64,000 bases of DNA from the NCBI GenBank assembly GCA_943735955.1, contig OX030966.1, forward strand, positions 4,890,893-4,954,892. The letters are read 5' to 3'. The stretch's first letter is position 1. Each line of letters starts with the position of its first letter. The notes below the pieces were generated by a model that ran no database searches, was not told the DNA's origin, and saw only the letters and a list, made by a program, of their open reading frames with translations. Below, piece after piece: positions 1-18,800 of the stretch. A program made the position numbers and the translations under genes. Origin of the DNA: Piscicola geometra (taxonomy: Eukaryota > Annelida > Clitellata > Hirudinida > Piscicolidae).

Positions 1-426
1 TACGACGTGAAGTTGTGGATGCCTGTGGCTGATGAGGAGGAGGAAGAGGGGAGGGTCTTTGATGAGGGGGAGGTGGAGAAGGTGGGTGTGTTGGTGGCGG
101 GATGGGTGTGGGTGAGTGGGATGGCTGAATGGGTAAAGTGGGTTAGTAGGTTGGTGTGTGTGAAGAAGGGATGGGTGTGTTAGGGGGGATGGTTTTTTGG
201 ATGGGTGTGTTAGGGGGGATGGTTTTTTGGATGGGTGTGTTAGGGGGGATGGTTTTTTGGATGGGTGTGTTAGGATATGGGTGACTGCAACCACTTGCAT
301 CACTATCAGCACCACCACCACCACTACCAGGTGATCAGCAACAACGCGAGGATGGCCGAGGAGATGAGAGGCACCCTCACCATACCCCCCCTCCTTATGC
401 TGCGCATGTTCTCAGCCCTCAGATGA
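1..426 (+). CDS. DCAF6: DCAF6-like WD40 protein, last two exons (5' part outside window)
   Basis: Exons 1-81 and 331-426 join in phase 0 to give a 58-residue C-terminus ending in a TGA at 424-426. The first exon starts inside a WD40 blade (DVKLWMP, where the family has DIKIWSP). An acidic stretch follows. The second exon reads VISNNARMAEEMRGTLTIPP and then LLMLRMFSALR, matching the DCAF6/NRIP tail pattern of VITRN, EETRNTITVP and FMLRML. DCAF6 is a WD40 substrate receptor for the CUL4-DDB1 ubiquitin ligase and a nuclear-receptor cofactor. The donor is AAG|GTGGGT and the acceptor is CTACCAG. The family call rests on this short tail alone, from memory of the vertebrate protein. DCAF8 or WDTC1 relatives are less likely, because their tails after the last blade differ. 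Confidence 0.72.
171..275. repeat. 30-bp minisatellite in DCAF6 last intron
   Basis: Three exact 30-bp copies (171-260), starting ATGGGTGTGTTAGGGGGGAT, and a partial fourth copy. It is G/T-rich on the gene's sense strand and lies between the last two coding exons. Confidence 0.9.
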
Positions 427-1691
427 TGATGATGATGATGATGGGGGTGGTGGTGGTGGTGATAATGATGACGGTAACTAGGTTGTATTTTGGGTGTGGT
501 GATAGGAGAGGGGGTTAGAGGAATGGATGAGCTATTCATCCATCTAAGTGACCAGGGAGTTCTTTATATTTTGGATAGGACTATGTTGGTTTCAAAGGAG
601 TGGTTTGAAGTGCCCCTTACAAACACACCACTTGTGGTTTTTGATTTAGCGATTTGATTTGATCTGACTCATAAGGATCCGCAAATCCACTTTTGAGCTC
701 ATTTACCATCTGCAAATAGTCTAATGAATGTGAGTGACAATATCAACAATCTTAAAGAGTTTTGCATATATACTTCACAAAGTTAGTTTTTCTTGCAGAC
801 TCCCTTATGCTTGGTCTCAGGTTCTGCATTGATTATTTCTGATTTTGCATTTGGCACTGCTTCTTCATATCAAGAATTGAGATTGCCAAGACTGCAGTTA
901 CTTTGTTTCACGCCATTTTTATTGATTAACCCCTTTTTTTTCTATAAAAAAACGTTTTTCATCAAAACAAAATGTTGCATTCGTTTTCTCCAGCCTCAAA
1001 GTTATAACTTTGGGTTAATTATTTGGCTGTTTACCGGTTATTTATCGATAAATAATATTTTATTAATATGCATTATATATTATATTTTATTATATTATAA
1101 AAATAAATAATAATATATTATGCATTCATGTTATAATATATTCATTATGAATAATTATTCTTCTGGTGTGGGGGCTTTGACTAATGGCAAGTTTAAAATT
1201 AAGTAATTCTCCGATAGAAAATGAATTGAAATCAATTGACGATTGCGAAATTATTTTATAAATCAGATATTTAAAAATAAATACGTGAAACACTGCACAA
1301 TAAGAACTAGAGTTTCAAGCACAAAAAAATAAATAACATTTGCAAAGAATAATAGAAAATATTATTCAAAAAAGATAACAGCAAAAATAATTTTTTGCCC
1401 CCAATTATTGAGGTCAAATGTAGCACAAGCTTCTCCATCTATAACTAAAAATATTGAACGTCTGGTTTTCCGGATAAGCCCGAATATAAAATGCAACGGA
1501 AACAAACGGGAGCAAAAACATCAGAGATGAAAGGATGAATACATAATGAGTATGAAATCGTTGGCAACATTTCAAGTAAGTATGACTTCACTCACTAAGC
1601 GATTGATTTTAAAATATCAAATCAAATTTTAAATCTCGTAAAAAATGATTACTCCAAAAAAGGAGATAAAAGGATGGGTAGATGGGAGGGC
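427..1691. other. Convergent 3' flanks of DCAF6 and copine
   Basis: The first 100 bases carry a GAT/GGT simple repeat. The rest is AT-rich, with several AATAAA-like hexamers near 1040-1115 that could end the DCAF6 transcript. I see no conserved coding segment here; the 105-codon open frame at 793-1110 is AT-rich and resembles nothing I know. Confidence 0.6.
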
Positions 1692-7963
<6,272 letters not shown>

Positions 7964-8681
7964 TTTGGTTACGATGGTGTGACAATTATTGTACTTTTAA
8001 GATAATTTTTAATGTAAATCCAAATTTACACTATTTTAGTGATGTAATGGCATTTAAAAAATTTTAATTATTAAGTTTTATTGGAAATAAGAAATTTAAT
8101 TTACAAAATTATTTTAAATGGAATAGTTTTATATAAAAATAAAGATAACTTGATTTAATCAAAAGTTTTGTTTGTAATAAATCTGATTTATTTAATAATA
8201 ATAATAATAAACTTCTTTTAAAGCTCATGGAAACCAATAAATTGTTTGATATGTAGGAATGGATTGTTCTATTTTTTTGAACAAATTTATTTATTAAAAT
8301 CAGAAAAAACAATCATAAAACAAATTCTAAACTGAAAGATCGATTAACTGAATCAATGGGAAGAATAACAAAATATGAACACATAAAAAAATCCAAAATT
8401 CAATATAAAAAAACATTTCTAGAACAACTGCACAACAACATCCACAACCTCCACAGCAACAACACAACTCCTCAAAAACACAAAATCAACAATTCACTAA
8501 AATTCCACAACAACTCCAACAATAACACCCGATTGTCAATACATCAACAAGATTGTCAAATAATTGTTTTTTCAAAGTAAGAATGGCTTTTCGAAGAATA
8601 TTGTGAGCAGTTTAGAATGTGAGTTCATGGTGATTTGTCAGGGGCAATGATGTAGAGCTGTACAAGATAACATTTATTTAT
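7964..8681. other. AT-rich spacer: copine upstream region and PHLPP 3' flank
   Basis: This 718-bp gap lies between two genes on the same strand. It must hold the copine promoter and the PHLPP 3' UTR end. It is mostly A/T, with no recognisable coding segment or clear core promoter motif. Confidence 0.55.
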
Positions 8682-11600
8682 TTATTCATTTCCGTAATTG
8701 CTTCTGGCTCGTGGTTTTGTTATGCTATTATTATTATTATTATTATTACTATTAATAATATCATCATTATTATTATCATTAATATTGTTATTGTTGTTAT
8801 AGTTGTTTTTGTTGTTGCTGTTATAGTAGGTTTTGTTGTTGCTTATAATCTTTGTAACATTGCCAACATACCCTCTGGTGTTACTGAAACTGCTGATGCC
8901 ATTATGGTTGTTGTTGGTGTTATTATTTATATATCTATAATCATTATTATTAATATTATAGAGATTAGCATCATCATTATCTCTACTCACATTACTATTA
9001 TTATTAATAGCATTATTATTATTAGAAGTATTATTATAACCACTATTATCATAACCACTCCCATTACTACTAACATGTCTATCACTATCACCACCACCAC
9101 CACGGTTGCCGGAGTTAACAGAATTAAACATGGCAATGGTGTTGAGGATGGAAGGACGACTCGACCTCTGACCTACATTTTGACCTACTTTGGAGTTCAT
9201 GAATATGTTAATGAGTTCAGCGTCCCTGGGTTCGGATGGGGAGAGAATGGGGGGTTGGTTTGGGATGGAGTGTTGGTTTGGGATAATGGGTTGGTTTGGG
9301 ATGGGGGGTTGGGTAGAGATAAAAGGTTGGTTTGGGATGAAAGGTTGGGTAGAGATAGGAGGTTGGTTTGGGATGAAAGGTTGGGTAGAGATAGGAGGTT
9401 GGTTTGGGATGGGGAGTTGGTTCGGAGTGGGTGCGTGGTAGGGGTGTGGTTTTATTGCTTGATGGGTGCTGGTAGAGGGTGGAGGGGGAGGGGCAAGATA
9501 AAGGGTTTGGTTGGGGGATGGGTGGATGCCTGTGTGGTCTCTGTAGGCACTGCTGTTACTACTGCTGCGTTGATGTTTGCTATTGTTGTTGCTGATGTTG
9601 TTGTTGTTGTTGCTATATGGGTTGTAAGTGTTGCGTTTATAGTTGTTATTGTTATTGTTGTTGTTGCTAATATTATTATAGTTGTTGTTGTTGCTAATGT
9701 TATTATTGTGAGTATTATTGTTGTTGTTGTTGAGGCTAATTTTCAGACCCTTTTCTGTGGACACACTCCTAGCACGCATGCTGACGTCACGATGAGAAAA
9801 AGTAGGCGCTATAAGATTCTCCATGCTGGAGTAGATGGAGGTGGTGAGGTGTTGAGGTGGAGGAGGAGGGAGAGAGTGGGAGGGTGGTTTGTGGGTGGGA
9901 TGGTTGGGGGGGAAGGAGAGGGAGGATGGAGGTGCAAGGGCGTCGATTCCTGAGCTTTTCTTGACGTATCTAGCGCCCCTGGAATTAATTATCGGTGGTT
10001 TGCTGGTGACCTGTTGTTGTTGTTGGAATGGTTGTTGTTGTTGGAATGGTTGTTGTTGTAGCTGGAATGGTTGTTGTTGTTGTTGGAATGGTTGTTGTTG
10101 TTGTTGTTGTGGTTGGAATGGTTGTTGTCGCTTTTGTTGGAATAGTTGTTGTTGATATTGTTGTTGTTGAATTGATTTTTGTTGTTGGAGTGGTTGTTGC
10201 TGTAGTTGTTGGAATGTGTTTTGATTGTTGTTGTGTTTCTCATTGCTGTTGCCAATGTTGCTGCTGCTGTTGTATTTGTCGTTGTTGCTATTGTTGTTGT
10301 TGTTATTGTAATTGCTTTGTCTTCTGATGTTGTCATAACTACTGTCATAATCTCCTTTGCGTTGTTGCTCTTGATAAGAATAATGTTGTGGTTGTTGTTG
10401 TTGTGGTTGTCGTTGTTGCTGTTGTAGTTGTTGTTGATGGTGGTGCTGCTTTACATACGAAACCTTGTTATTATTAATATCATTATCATCACCATCATCA
10501 TCATTAAGCCTCAGGCCAGAATCGTTTGCATACAGAGTGTTTGTAGACTCAGTAAAGTCTTCGGAGTTACTATTATTAGCATTATTACTATAAGTATCAG
10601 TATTATAACTGTTATTAGTATTATAATTATTATTATTATTATTATTATAGCTGTTATTCTCTGCATCGTTCTTTGGGACCGGATAGGAAAAGCGCTGGGT
10701 GAAAATTCTGCCAAATAATAATAATAAAAAAGTAACATTAAAATCATTTTTAAAATTATTATAATTATTATTAACCATCATCATCATCACCATCATCATC
10801 ATCATAACCGTCACAAACACAACTTACCGGTTTTTAGCTGCTGCAAACGGTTCAAAATGTCTGATTTGGACATCATCAGCATACCTCTTATTGTTATTTG
10901 CATTATTTGCATTATTATTGTTTTTGTTTTTATAACCATCGTCATCACCACCACCACCACCGGATTTGTTATCTCCATTATTACTCCTATCATCACCACC
11001 ATTATTATTATTATGATTGTTATTACCATGACGTATTAGGAGTCTTTTGTTGTTGTTGATGTTGTTGCGACGGGCAGCCAACCGCTGATCGTGTAGCATG
11101 GCGGCTTCTACGTCATCAATCGACATCTCCTTGTGGCAAGGCTTTAGGCGGCCCAGAGAGGGTCCTGTGAGTGTGTGTGTATGTGTGTGTGTTTGTGTGT
11201 GTGTGTGTGTTTATGTGTGTGTGTATGTGTGTGTGTGTGTGTCACCAAACTCCGGCACCTTACCAGGCCAACCACCACCAAACCACGAGAACCAACCCCC
11301 CCCCCCTCTCAACAAACCATCAAACCAAACCCACCCACCCCCTAAAACACCCTCTCAACCACCCACCAGGCTCAGTATTCAGTCTCAGAACCAAGATGGC
11401 GATGTTCTCTTTCGCGCCATAGGACTCAGCGAGGTCCTGCAGGCGTTTGGCGGCGAGGACCGGTGAGCCGTGGTTGTAGGCCTCTTCCACCGCCTCTTCG
11501 TAGGGAACCAGTCTGGGGGGACGTTGGTGGTGGGTGTGGGGAGTGGTGAGGGGATGGAAAGGGGGGAGTGTGGGTAGTGGTCAGATGGGTTTGGGAGTGT

Positions 11601-14600
11601 GTGAGTGTGGTTGGTGGGATTTGAGAGTGTGGTGGCGTGATGGGTTTGATTTGGGTGATGTCACTCTGCGAAGAGACGATGATAGTTGCGTGGGTGGGGA
11701 TGTGAGAGAGAAGGTGCTGGTGATTTAGCCGTGATCATCCATGCTGGCAAAACAACGCATTGACGGATTGATGTTGTGCTTACCATGTGACAACATCATC
11801 AACAACAACACAGCAACAACAACATCAACAAAATAACACAGCAACAACAACACGCCCAACATTTGCCGACCGACCAACCAACAAACCAACATTTGCCGAC
11901 CAACATTTGTCAACCAACCAACCAACCAAACAAACTGCGCACCCACCCACCTCCAGAAGACAGAGTTTGCGACGATGATGAACTCGTCATCGGAGCGCAG
12001 ACGCAGATGAGCGCTGAAGGGGTCAGGGATGAGGTGCGGGTAGAGGTGGCCACAGCCCAGCAGACGAGTGCATCTCGTTACGCCGTCTACCTTGCCGTCC
12101 TAGTGGCCGGTGGTGGTTGTAGTTGGGTCAGTAGTCGGTGGTGGTTGTGGTTGGGTCAGTGGTTGGTGGTTGTTGTGGATGGGTCAGTGGTTGGTGGTGG
12201 TTGTAGTTGGGTCAGTGGTTGGTGGTTGTTGTGGATGGGTCAGTGGTTAGTGGTGGTTGGGTCAGTGGTCGGTGGTGGTTGGGTCAGTGGCCGGTGGTGG
12301 TTGGGTCAGTGGCCGGTGGTGGTTGTGGTTGGGTCAGTGGCCGGTGGTGGTTGTGGTTGGATCAGTGGTCGGTGGTGGTTGTGGTTGGGTCAGTGGTGGT
12401 TGTGGTTGGGTCAGTGGTCGGTGGTGGTTGTGGTTGGATCAGTGGTCGGTGGTGGTTGGGTCAGTGGTCGGTGGTGGTTGTAGTTGGGTCAGTAGTCGGT
12501 GGTGGTTGGGTCAGTAGTTGGTGGTGGTTGGGTCAGTAGTCGGTGGTTGGTGGTGGTTGGGTCAGTAGTCGGTGGTGGTTGTGGTTGGGTCAGTAGTCGG
12601 TGGTGGTTGTGGTTGGGTCAGTAGTCGGTGGTGGTTGTGGTTGGGTCAGTAGTCGGTGGTGGTTGTGGTTGGGTCAGTGGTGGTTGTGGTTGGGTCAGTA
12701 GTCGGTGGTGGTTGTGGTTGGGTCAGTGGTTGGTGGTGGTTGGGTCAGTGGTCGGTGGTGGTTGTGGTTGGGTCAGTGGTCGGTGATGGTTGTGGTTGGG
12801 TCAGTGGTTGCTGGTGGTTGTGGTTGGGTCAGTGGTTGGTGGTGGTTGGGTCAGTGGTTGGTGGTGGTTGGGTCAGTGGTTGGTGGTGGTTGGTGGTGGT
12901 TGGGTCAGTGGTCGGTGGTGGTTGTAGTTGGGTCAGTGGTCGGTGGTGGTTGTGGTTGGCTCAGTGGTCGCTGGTGGTTGTGGATGGGTCAGTGGTCGCT
13001 GGTGGTTGTGGTTGGGTCAGTGGTTGGTGGGTTTGGTGAGGGGTGGATGGAGACGGTTGGTGTGATAATGAATGGGGTAGGTGGTGACAATGTATAGATG
13101 GTTGGGTGTTGAGTGGGTGGGTGGTTGGGTTGAAGTGATGATAGATGGATTGTTGAGTGGCGGGTGGGGAGTAATTGTGGATGGGCGGTTAGTTAACTCA
13201 TTTAATTTCTCATAAAACATCCCTCACTCCTTCACTGCCTTCAACCAGCCATTTCACCCCTTTCACAAACTAACCCAAACCTTCTCCTCCATTCCACCCT
13301 CCATTATCCTTTAACCCCATTCCCCCCCCCCTATACTTGACCGTTCCACCCGTTTAAACCCCTCCCCCTCCACACCCACCTCGGTAATGATGGCCCCACA
13401 GCTGACCAATCGTTGCAGCTCCTCGTTGTCATTGGCTACGACGAACTTCCGGGTCAGTAGGACCGCCTCTCCCCGCCTGCACAAGACAGCCTCCACGTCG
13501 CCCACGTTGGAAATCGTCAACAGTAACTCCCGCCGTTGTTTGTTGATGGTGTTGCTGTTGCTGTTGTCGGTTGTTATTGAGTTTTGGGAGTTGGTGTTGT
13601 TGTTTAATGCAGTGTTGTTGTTGTTGTTTAATGCAGTGTTGGTGTTGTTGTTTAATGCAGTGTTGTTGTTGTTTTCTAGTGAGTTTCGAGGAGTGATTTT
13701 GTTGTTGTTGTTGTTTTTACTATTAGTGTCGTTGTCGTTCCTGTTATATATAGACTTTCCAGCATCATTATCATTACCACTATTAGAAGTATTTCTATTA
13801 TTATTATTATTATTATTATTATTTATATTATTATTTGTATTATTATTTATATTATTATTTTTATTATTATTTGTATTGTTATTATTGTTATTGTAGTTGT
13901 TATTGTGGTTGTTATTGTGGTTGTTATTGTGGTTGTTATTGTGGTTGTTATTGCTTATTTTAGCTATATGGCACAGGGCTGCTGATACTCCCAACTTCTG
14001 ACCAGTCGCCCTCAGACTCCTGCAGAACCAGGTCAACAACAATTATAATAACATCATTAATAATGAGAATAATAAAAATATGAATAGTAATTAGGTGATT
14101 AGTAATTAGTAATTAGGTTATTATTAATTAGTGATTAGGTATTATTAATTAGTGATTATATATTATTAATTATTAATAAGGTATTAGAAAGCATCAGGAA
14201 CCTATGGGCGTTCAGCATGGCGTATTTGAGAAACTTTTCACTCGTCGCGGGGTTCGCCTGTGTGAGTCATAATGCCTCTCATGAGCATCATCATCATGAA
14301 TAATTATGAGCATCATCATCATGATTAATAAAAAAAACAAAAACCATACTCACTTCCCGCACCACCACCATTTCCCCTCCCCCTACACCATACTTCCCCC
14401 TTCCACACCCACCATACTCCTCTTCCTTCAACCAACACCCCTCCCTCCATTCCACCACCCAACATCCCACACCCACCATTGACCCACGCCCACCCACCTT
14501 CTCCTCCTTCACAATAGATGCGATCTTCTTGGCGAGCAGTTTGGGCAGTTCGTTGTTCATGCCACCGTCAAACATGCCCACCAAACACTCCTCCCCCCCC

Positions 14601-15781
14601 TCCCCCAACTCCATCACCTTCACTGTCTGTATGCACAGTCTGGTGGGTGGGTGGTGGGTGAGAGGGTGGTGGGTGAGGGGGTGGTGGGTGAGGGGGTGGT
14701 GAGTGAGAGCGTGGTGGGTGAGGGAGTGTGAAAGTGGGAAGGAAGGTGAAGATGTGGTTATGAAAGTGATAATAACATCCAACCAAATCCTCTTGCCCGG
14801 AAACGACCCACTTCAAGACCCACTCTTCCAAGCTAGCACCCTTTCCCCCCATCAAACAGCCCAAACCCTTATCTCACTACCCCCCCCCCCCCAAACACCC
14901 CTAACCATTACCTTATAACCCTTTCAAAAACCACCCTATTACCATGTCTAAAACCGCCTTATTACTCCTTCAAACACCCTAGAACTACCACCCCCTCAAA
15001 CACCCCCCAACCACCACCCTACCACCCCCTAAAACACCCCCCCCCCCAGCCACCACCCTTCCAACCCCCCCCCCCCCAACCATCACCCCCCCCCCCAAAG
15101 TCACCACCACCACCAACTTATTCCGAGCCCCCATCGACTCGGAAAAGCCCACTTTCCAGGGCATTGAATGCTCGTCCGCCATCGAATCGGTCAGCGAGGG
15201 GTGTGAGAGGGGTACCGGGAATCTGTAGGTGGGTGGGGTGGGGGGTGGGAGGGGTGGGGGGAGGGGAGGTGGGAGTGGGGAGGGGGGTGGTGGCGGGGAG
15301 AAGGAAGGTGGGATAAAAATTGGGGTGGGGTGTATTTAAAAAAGAGTGGATAGAGAAGAGGGGTGTTTGGGATTGGAGAAGGATGGAGAAGTGGTGATGA
15401 AGTAGTGGTAATTAACATATCCAAGAGGGGTGGAACTAATTGGATGACGTCAGCCAATTAGAGATAACTTAATAGGTTGGTTAGTGAAGGTTTTAATCGC
15501 TTAATTCGTCTAACTTCCCAATTGAATATCATATGTCCACACCATCACCTCCTCTCCCCTTTCACCCTCTCCTCTGTTTGAGTCTAACCACTATCACCCC
15601 CTCCCCCCCTTCTTCCCTCCCCCACATCACCCCCTTCCCCCCTCCTCCCCTTCCCCCTCCCCCCCTCCTCCCCTTCCCCACACCACCCACCTCTTCTTGG
15701 GTAGTCCTGGCAGACGTCTGTTTTGGCCTGAAGTGTCCACTAGGCATATACTCTTCTTGCTCCTGATGATGATGATGATGC

Positions 15782-15855
<74 letters not shown>

Positions 15856-18800
15856 GCGGAAATGATAATGATGATAGTCGTGGAGGTGAATAGTTTTAAA
15901 ATCATACTTCTCTCTGACCCTATCTCTAGCCCTAATCCTTCCAACTAGCCAAAAAACCAATCCACCAACATCCACAACCACCCTCCTCCCCACTCCTCCA
16001 CCCCACCTCCCCCCCCCACCTGATGGCCTTGAAGGTGGCAGGGTCGACCTTGAGTCGCCCATTCATGCTCATGTCCAGGAGGTTCAGCTTGGAGGAGATG
16101 AGTGCAGTAACGCACGTGTCGATCAGCTGATTGTCACCCACGTCCAACACCTGGGAATGGGGTGGGTGGGTGGGTGGGTGGGTGGGGAGAAGAGAGGGGG
16201 TGATGAATGTAGGGGGGTGAAGATGTAAGGGAGGTAAGTATGTAGGGTAGAAAGGTAAAGTTGATGAGAAGAGGGGGAGGGGTTGATAGAAAACAAAAAT
16301 TTAAAAATTAGAAAAATATAAGAGAAAGGGTAGAAAAAGAAGAAGAAGAAGGTAAGTGGTAGAATGAATCTGAAACTGAAGATTTTGTGAATAAATAATC
16401 ATTATAACCATTATAAACTAAACTATAATAACAATAATAAAAAAACATGAAAAATATAAATAAAGACGGACCCTGAGAGACTTGGAGTGTTGGAAGTTGG
16501 GCAGGGAGGTGAGGTAGTTGGAGTGAGCACGGAGGGTGGTGAGGTTGGGGAGGAGGGGCAGAGAGGAGGGGAGGGAGGTGAGTTGGTTGCAAGAGATGTT
16601 GAGCTCTTGCAGGAGTTGCAGTTTCAAGATGTCCCTGGGGTGGTGGGTGGATGGGTTGAGTGGATGGGATGGTGGGTGGATGGGATGGTGAGTGGATAGA
16701 ATGGTGGGTCGATGGGTTGAGTGGATGGGATGATGGGTGTAGTAGTGGACGGAATGGGATAAAATGATGGAAAGAATAAGCCATTGAAACTGTGCAGTTG
16801 TGTATTTTCTAGAAACAGTTATGAAAAAATTTAACTCTCCCTCTTCTTTACTCACCAGCTTCCCCTTCTCATCCAAACAACGCCCCCCCCCCTCACAACC
16901 AAACCCCCTCCCCCCCCACAACCAAACCTCCCCCCCCCCCCCCTTCCCTTCCTCCCACCAACTCATCATCGATCAAAGTGATTTCATTTCGCGCCAAATT
17001 GACGACTTTTAGGCGCGAAAAGTTGCAGACGAGCGAGAAAGCCTTGTCGTTGAGGAAGTTGGAGGAGAGGTGGAGTTCCTGCACGATATTCAAGTCGACG
17101 TGGTGGTGGGGGGCTGCCAGGTGGTGCAAGAAGTTTTGGCTGCAGTTGAAAAGGGTCAGTCTGTCGGGGGGGGGGGAGGAGGGGCTTTGTGGCGTAGGGT
17201 GGCATGGTTGGTGTGTTGGGTGTTCCGACATCATCTTCAGCACCACAATCCTCACCCCCGTCATCATCAGCTCTATCGTCATCACTACCACCATCATCAC
17301 TACCACCATCATCATCATCATCACTACCATCATCATCATCATCATCATCACCACCTGCACAGATTCTTAAACAGCATGGCGGGCAGCTGCGAGATGTAGT
17401 TGTGTTGCAGATGCAATTCCTCCAACAACAAGCATCCCACCTCGGCCGGTAAGTAGGTCAAGTGGTTGTGACCCAGATTTAATTGGGTCAACCTCTTGAG
17501 GTTCAAGAGGATTCTGGGTGAATGGATGTGTTGGTTGATTGAGTGAACTTGGTTAACATTGTCACTTTCTCCTTCTCCTCACCATCATCAATACCATCAT
17601 CATCATCATTCACATCAGCACCATTATCAAAACCATCCTCATTCTCATCATCATCTTAATCTTCACCATCATCATCATCTTCCTCGTCATCATCATCACC
17701 AACCCCCCCCCATCATAATCATTATCATCATCACTCCCCCCCCCTCCTCTCATCATAATCATCATCATCATCATCGCCATCATCATCAGGAGTACTTGGC
17801 AGGGATCTCCCTTAGAAAGTTCTCTTGTAGGAGGAGCTTCCTGAGCTGCAAGCAACTGCCCAACCAATCCGGCACTGTCTCCAAGCAGTTGCTGTGGTGG
17901 CGATGATGGGGATGATGATGATGATTAGTATGATGATTCTGCTGGTGATGATGATGATGATTATTATTATTATTATCATTATTATAATTATTATGAGAAT
18001 GATGATGATGATTATTATTATTATTATCATCCTTATTATAATTATTATGAGAATGATGATGATGATGATTTTAGTTGCGAGCTTCAATGGTTGAGTTTTG
18101 ATCATAACTTGAATATATATAACAATTGAATTATGATAATATTAATAATAATATATATTTTAAATTATTATTAATATTGTTGTTCTATTAGTATAAGTAG
18201 TAGTATTGTTGTTATGATTAATAACAGTAGTAGTATTATTGTTCTTGTTGTAATTATTATTAATATTATTTTTTGTTATTATTAATATTATTTTTTAATT
18301 GTTATTATTGTTTTTTTATTGTTTATTATTATTTTTATTATAATCTCACTCGGAGGCGTCAAAGTGAACCAGGTTGTCAGGCTTCGGTGAGATCTTTATC
18401 TTGTCAAGGCCTTTGTGACGTCATCATCATCATTACCATGACACACACACACACAAACAAGCACACACAGAAAAACACACAAACAAAAACACACACACAA
18501 ACACAAACACACACACACATAAACCCACACACACACACACACACACACAAATAAATACACACACTCACAGTTACAGGCAGCGAGCAATATTTTGAGGGAG
18601 GAGCCATGCAGACTGAGTGACGTCATGCCGTTCCTCTCACAACTCACCATCTCCAAACTCTTGAGGCATCTCAAGTCAAGATCCGTTATCTACGTTGAAT
18701 TATCGCTCATCAAATATGGCCACTATCATCATCATAATCATCATCGTCGTCGTCGTCATCCTTATCACCATCATCATCATCGTCATCATCATTATCATCA

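Noticed and set aside
1043..1050. TATCGATA as a second DRE
   Set aside because: It lies in a 3' flank, not a promoter, and the 8-mer is expected two or three times in this much AT-rich DNA.
8904..9953. 349-codon plus-strand Ile/Val-rich frame
   Set aside because: It is antisense to the AAY-rich PHLPP last exon (GTT/ATT triplets); no motif or splice logic supports it.
12110..13040. Possible CRISPR-like or regulatory array
   Set aside because: Units are contiguous and degenerate without unique spacers, and the DNA is a eukaryotic intron; an ordinary minisatellite.
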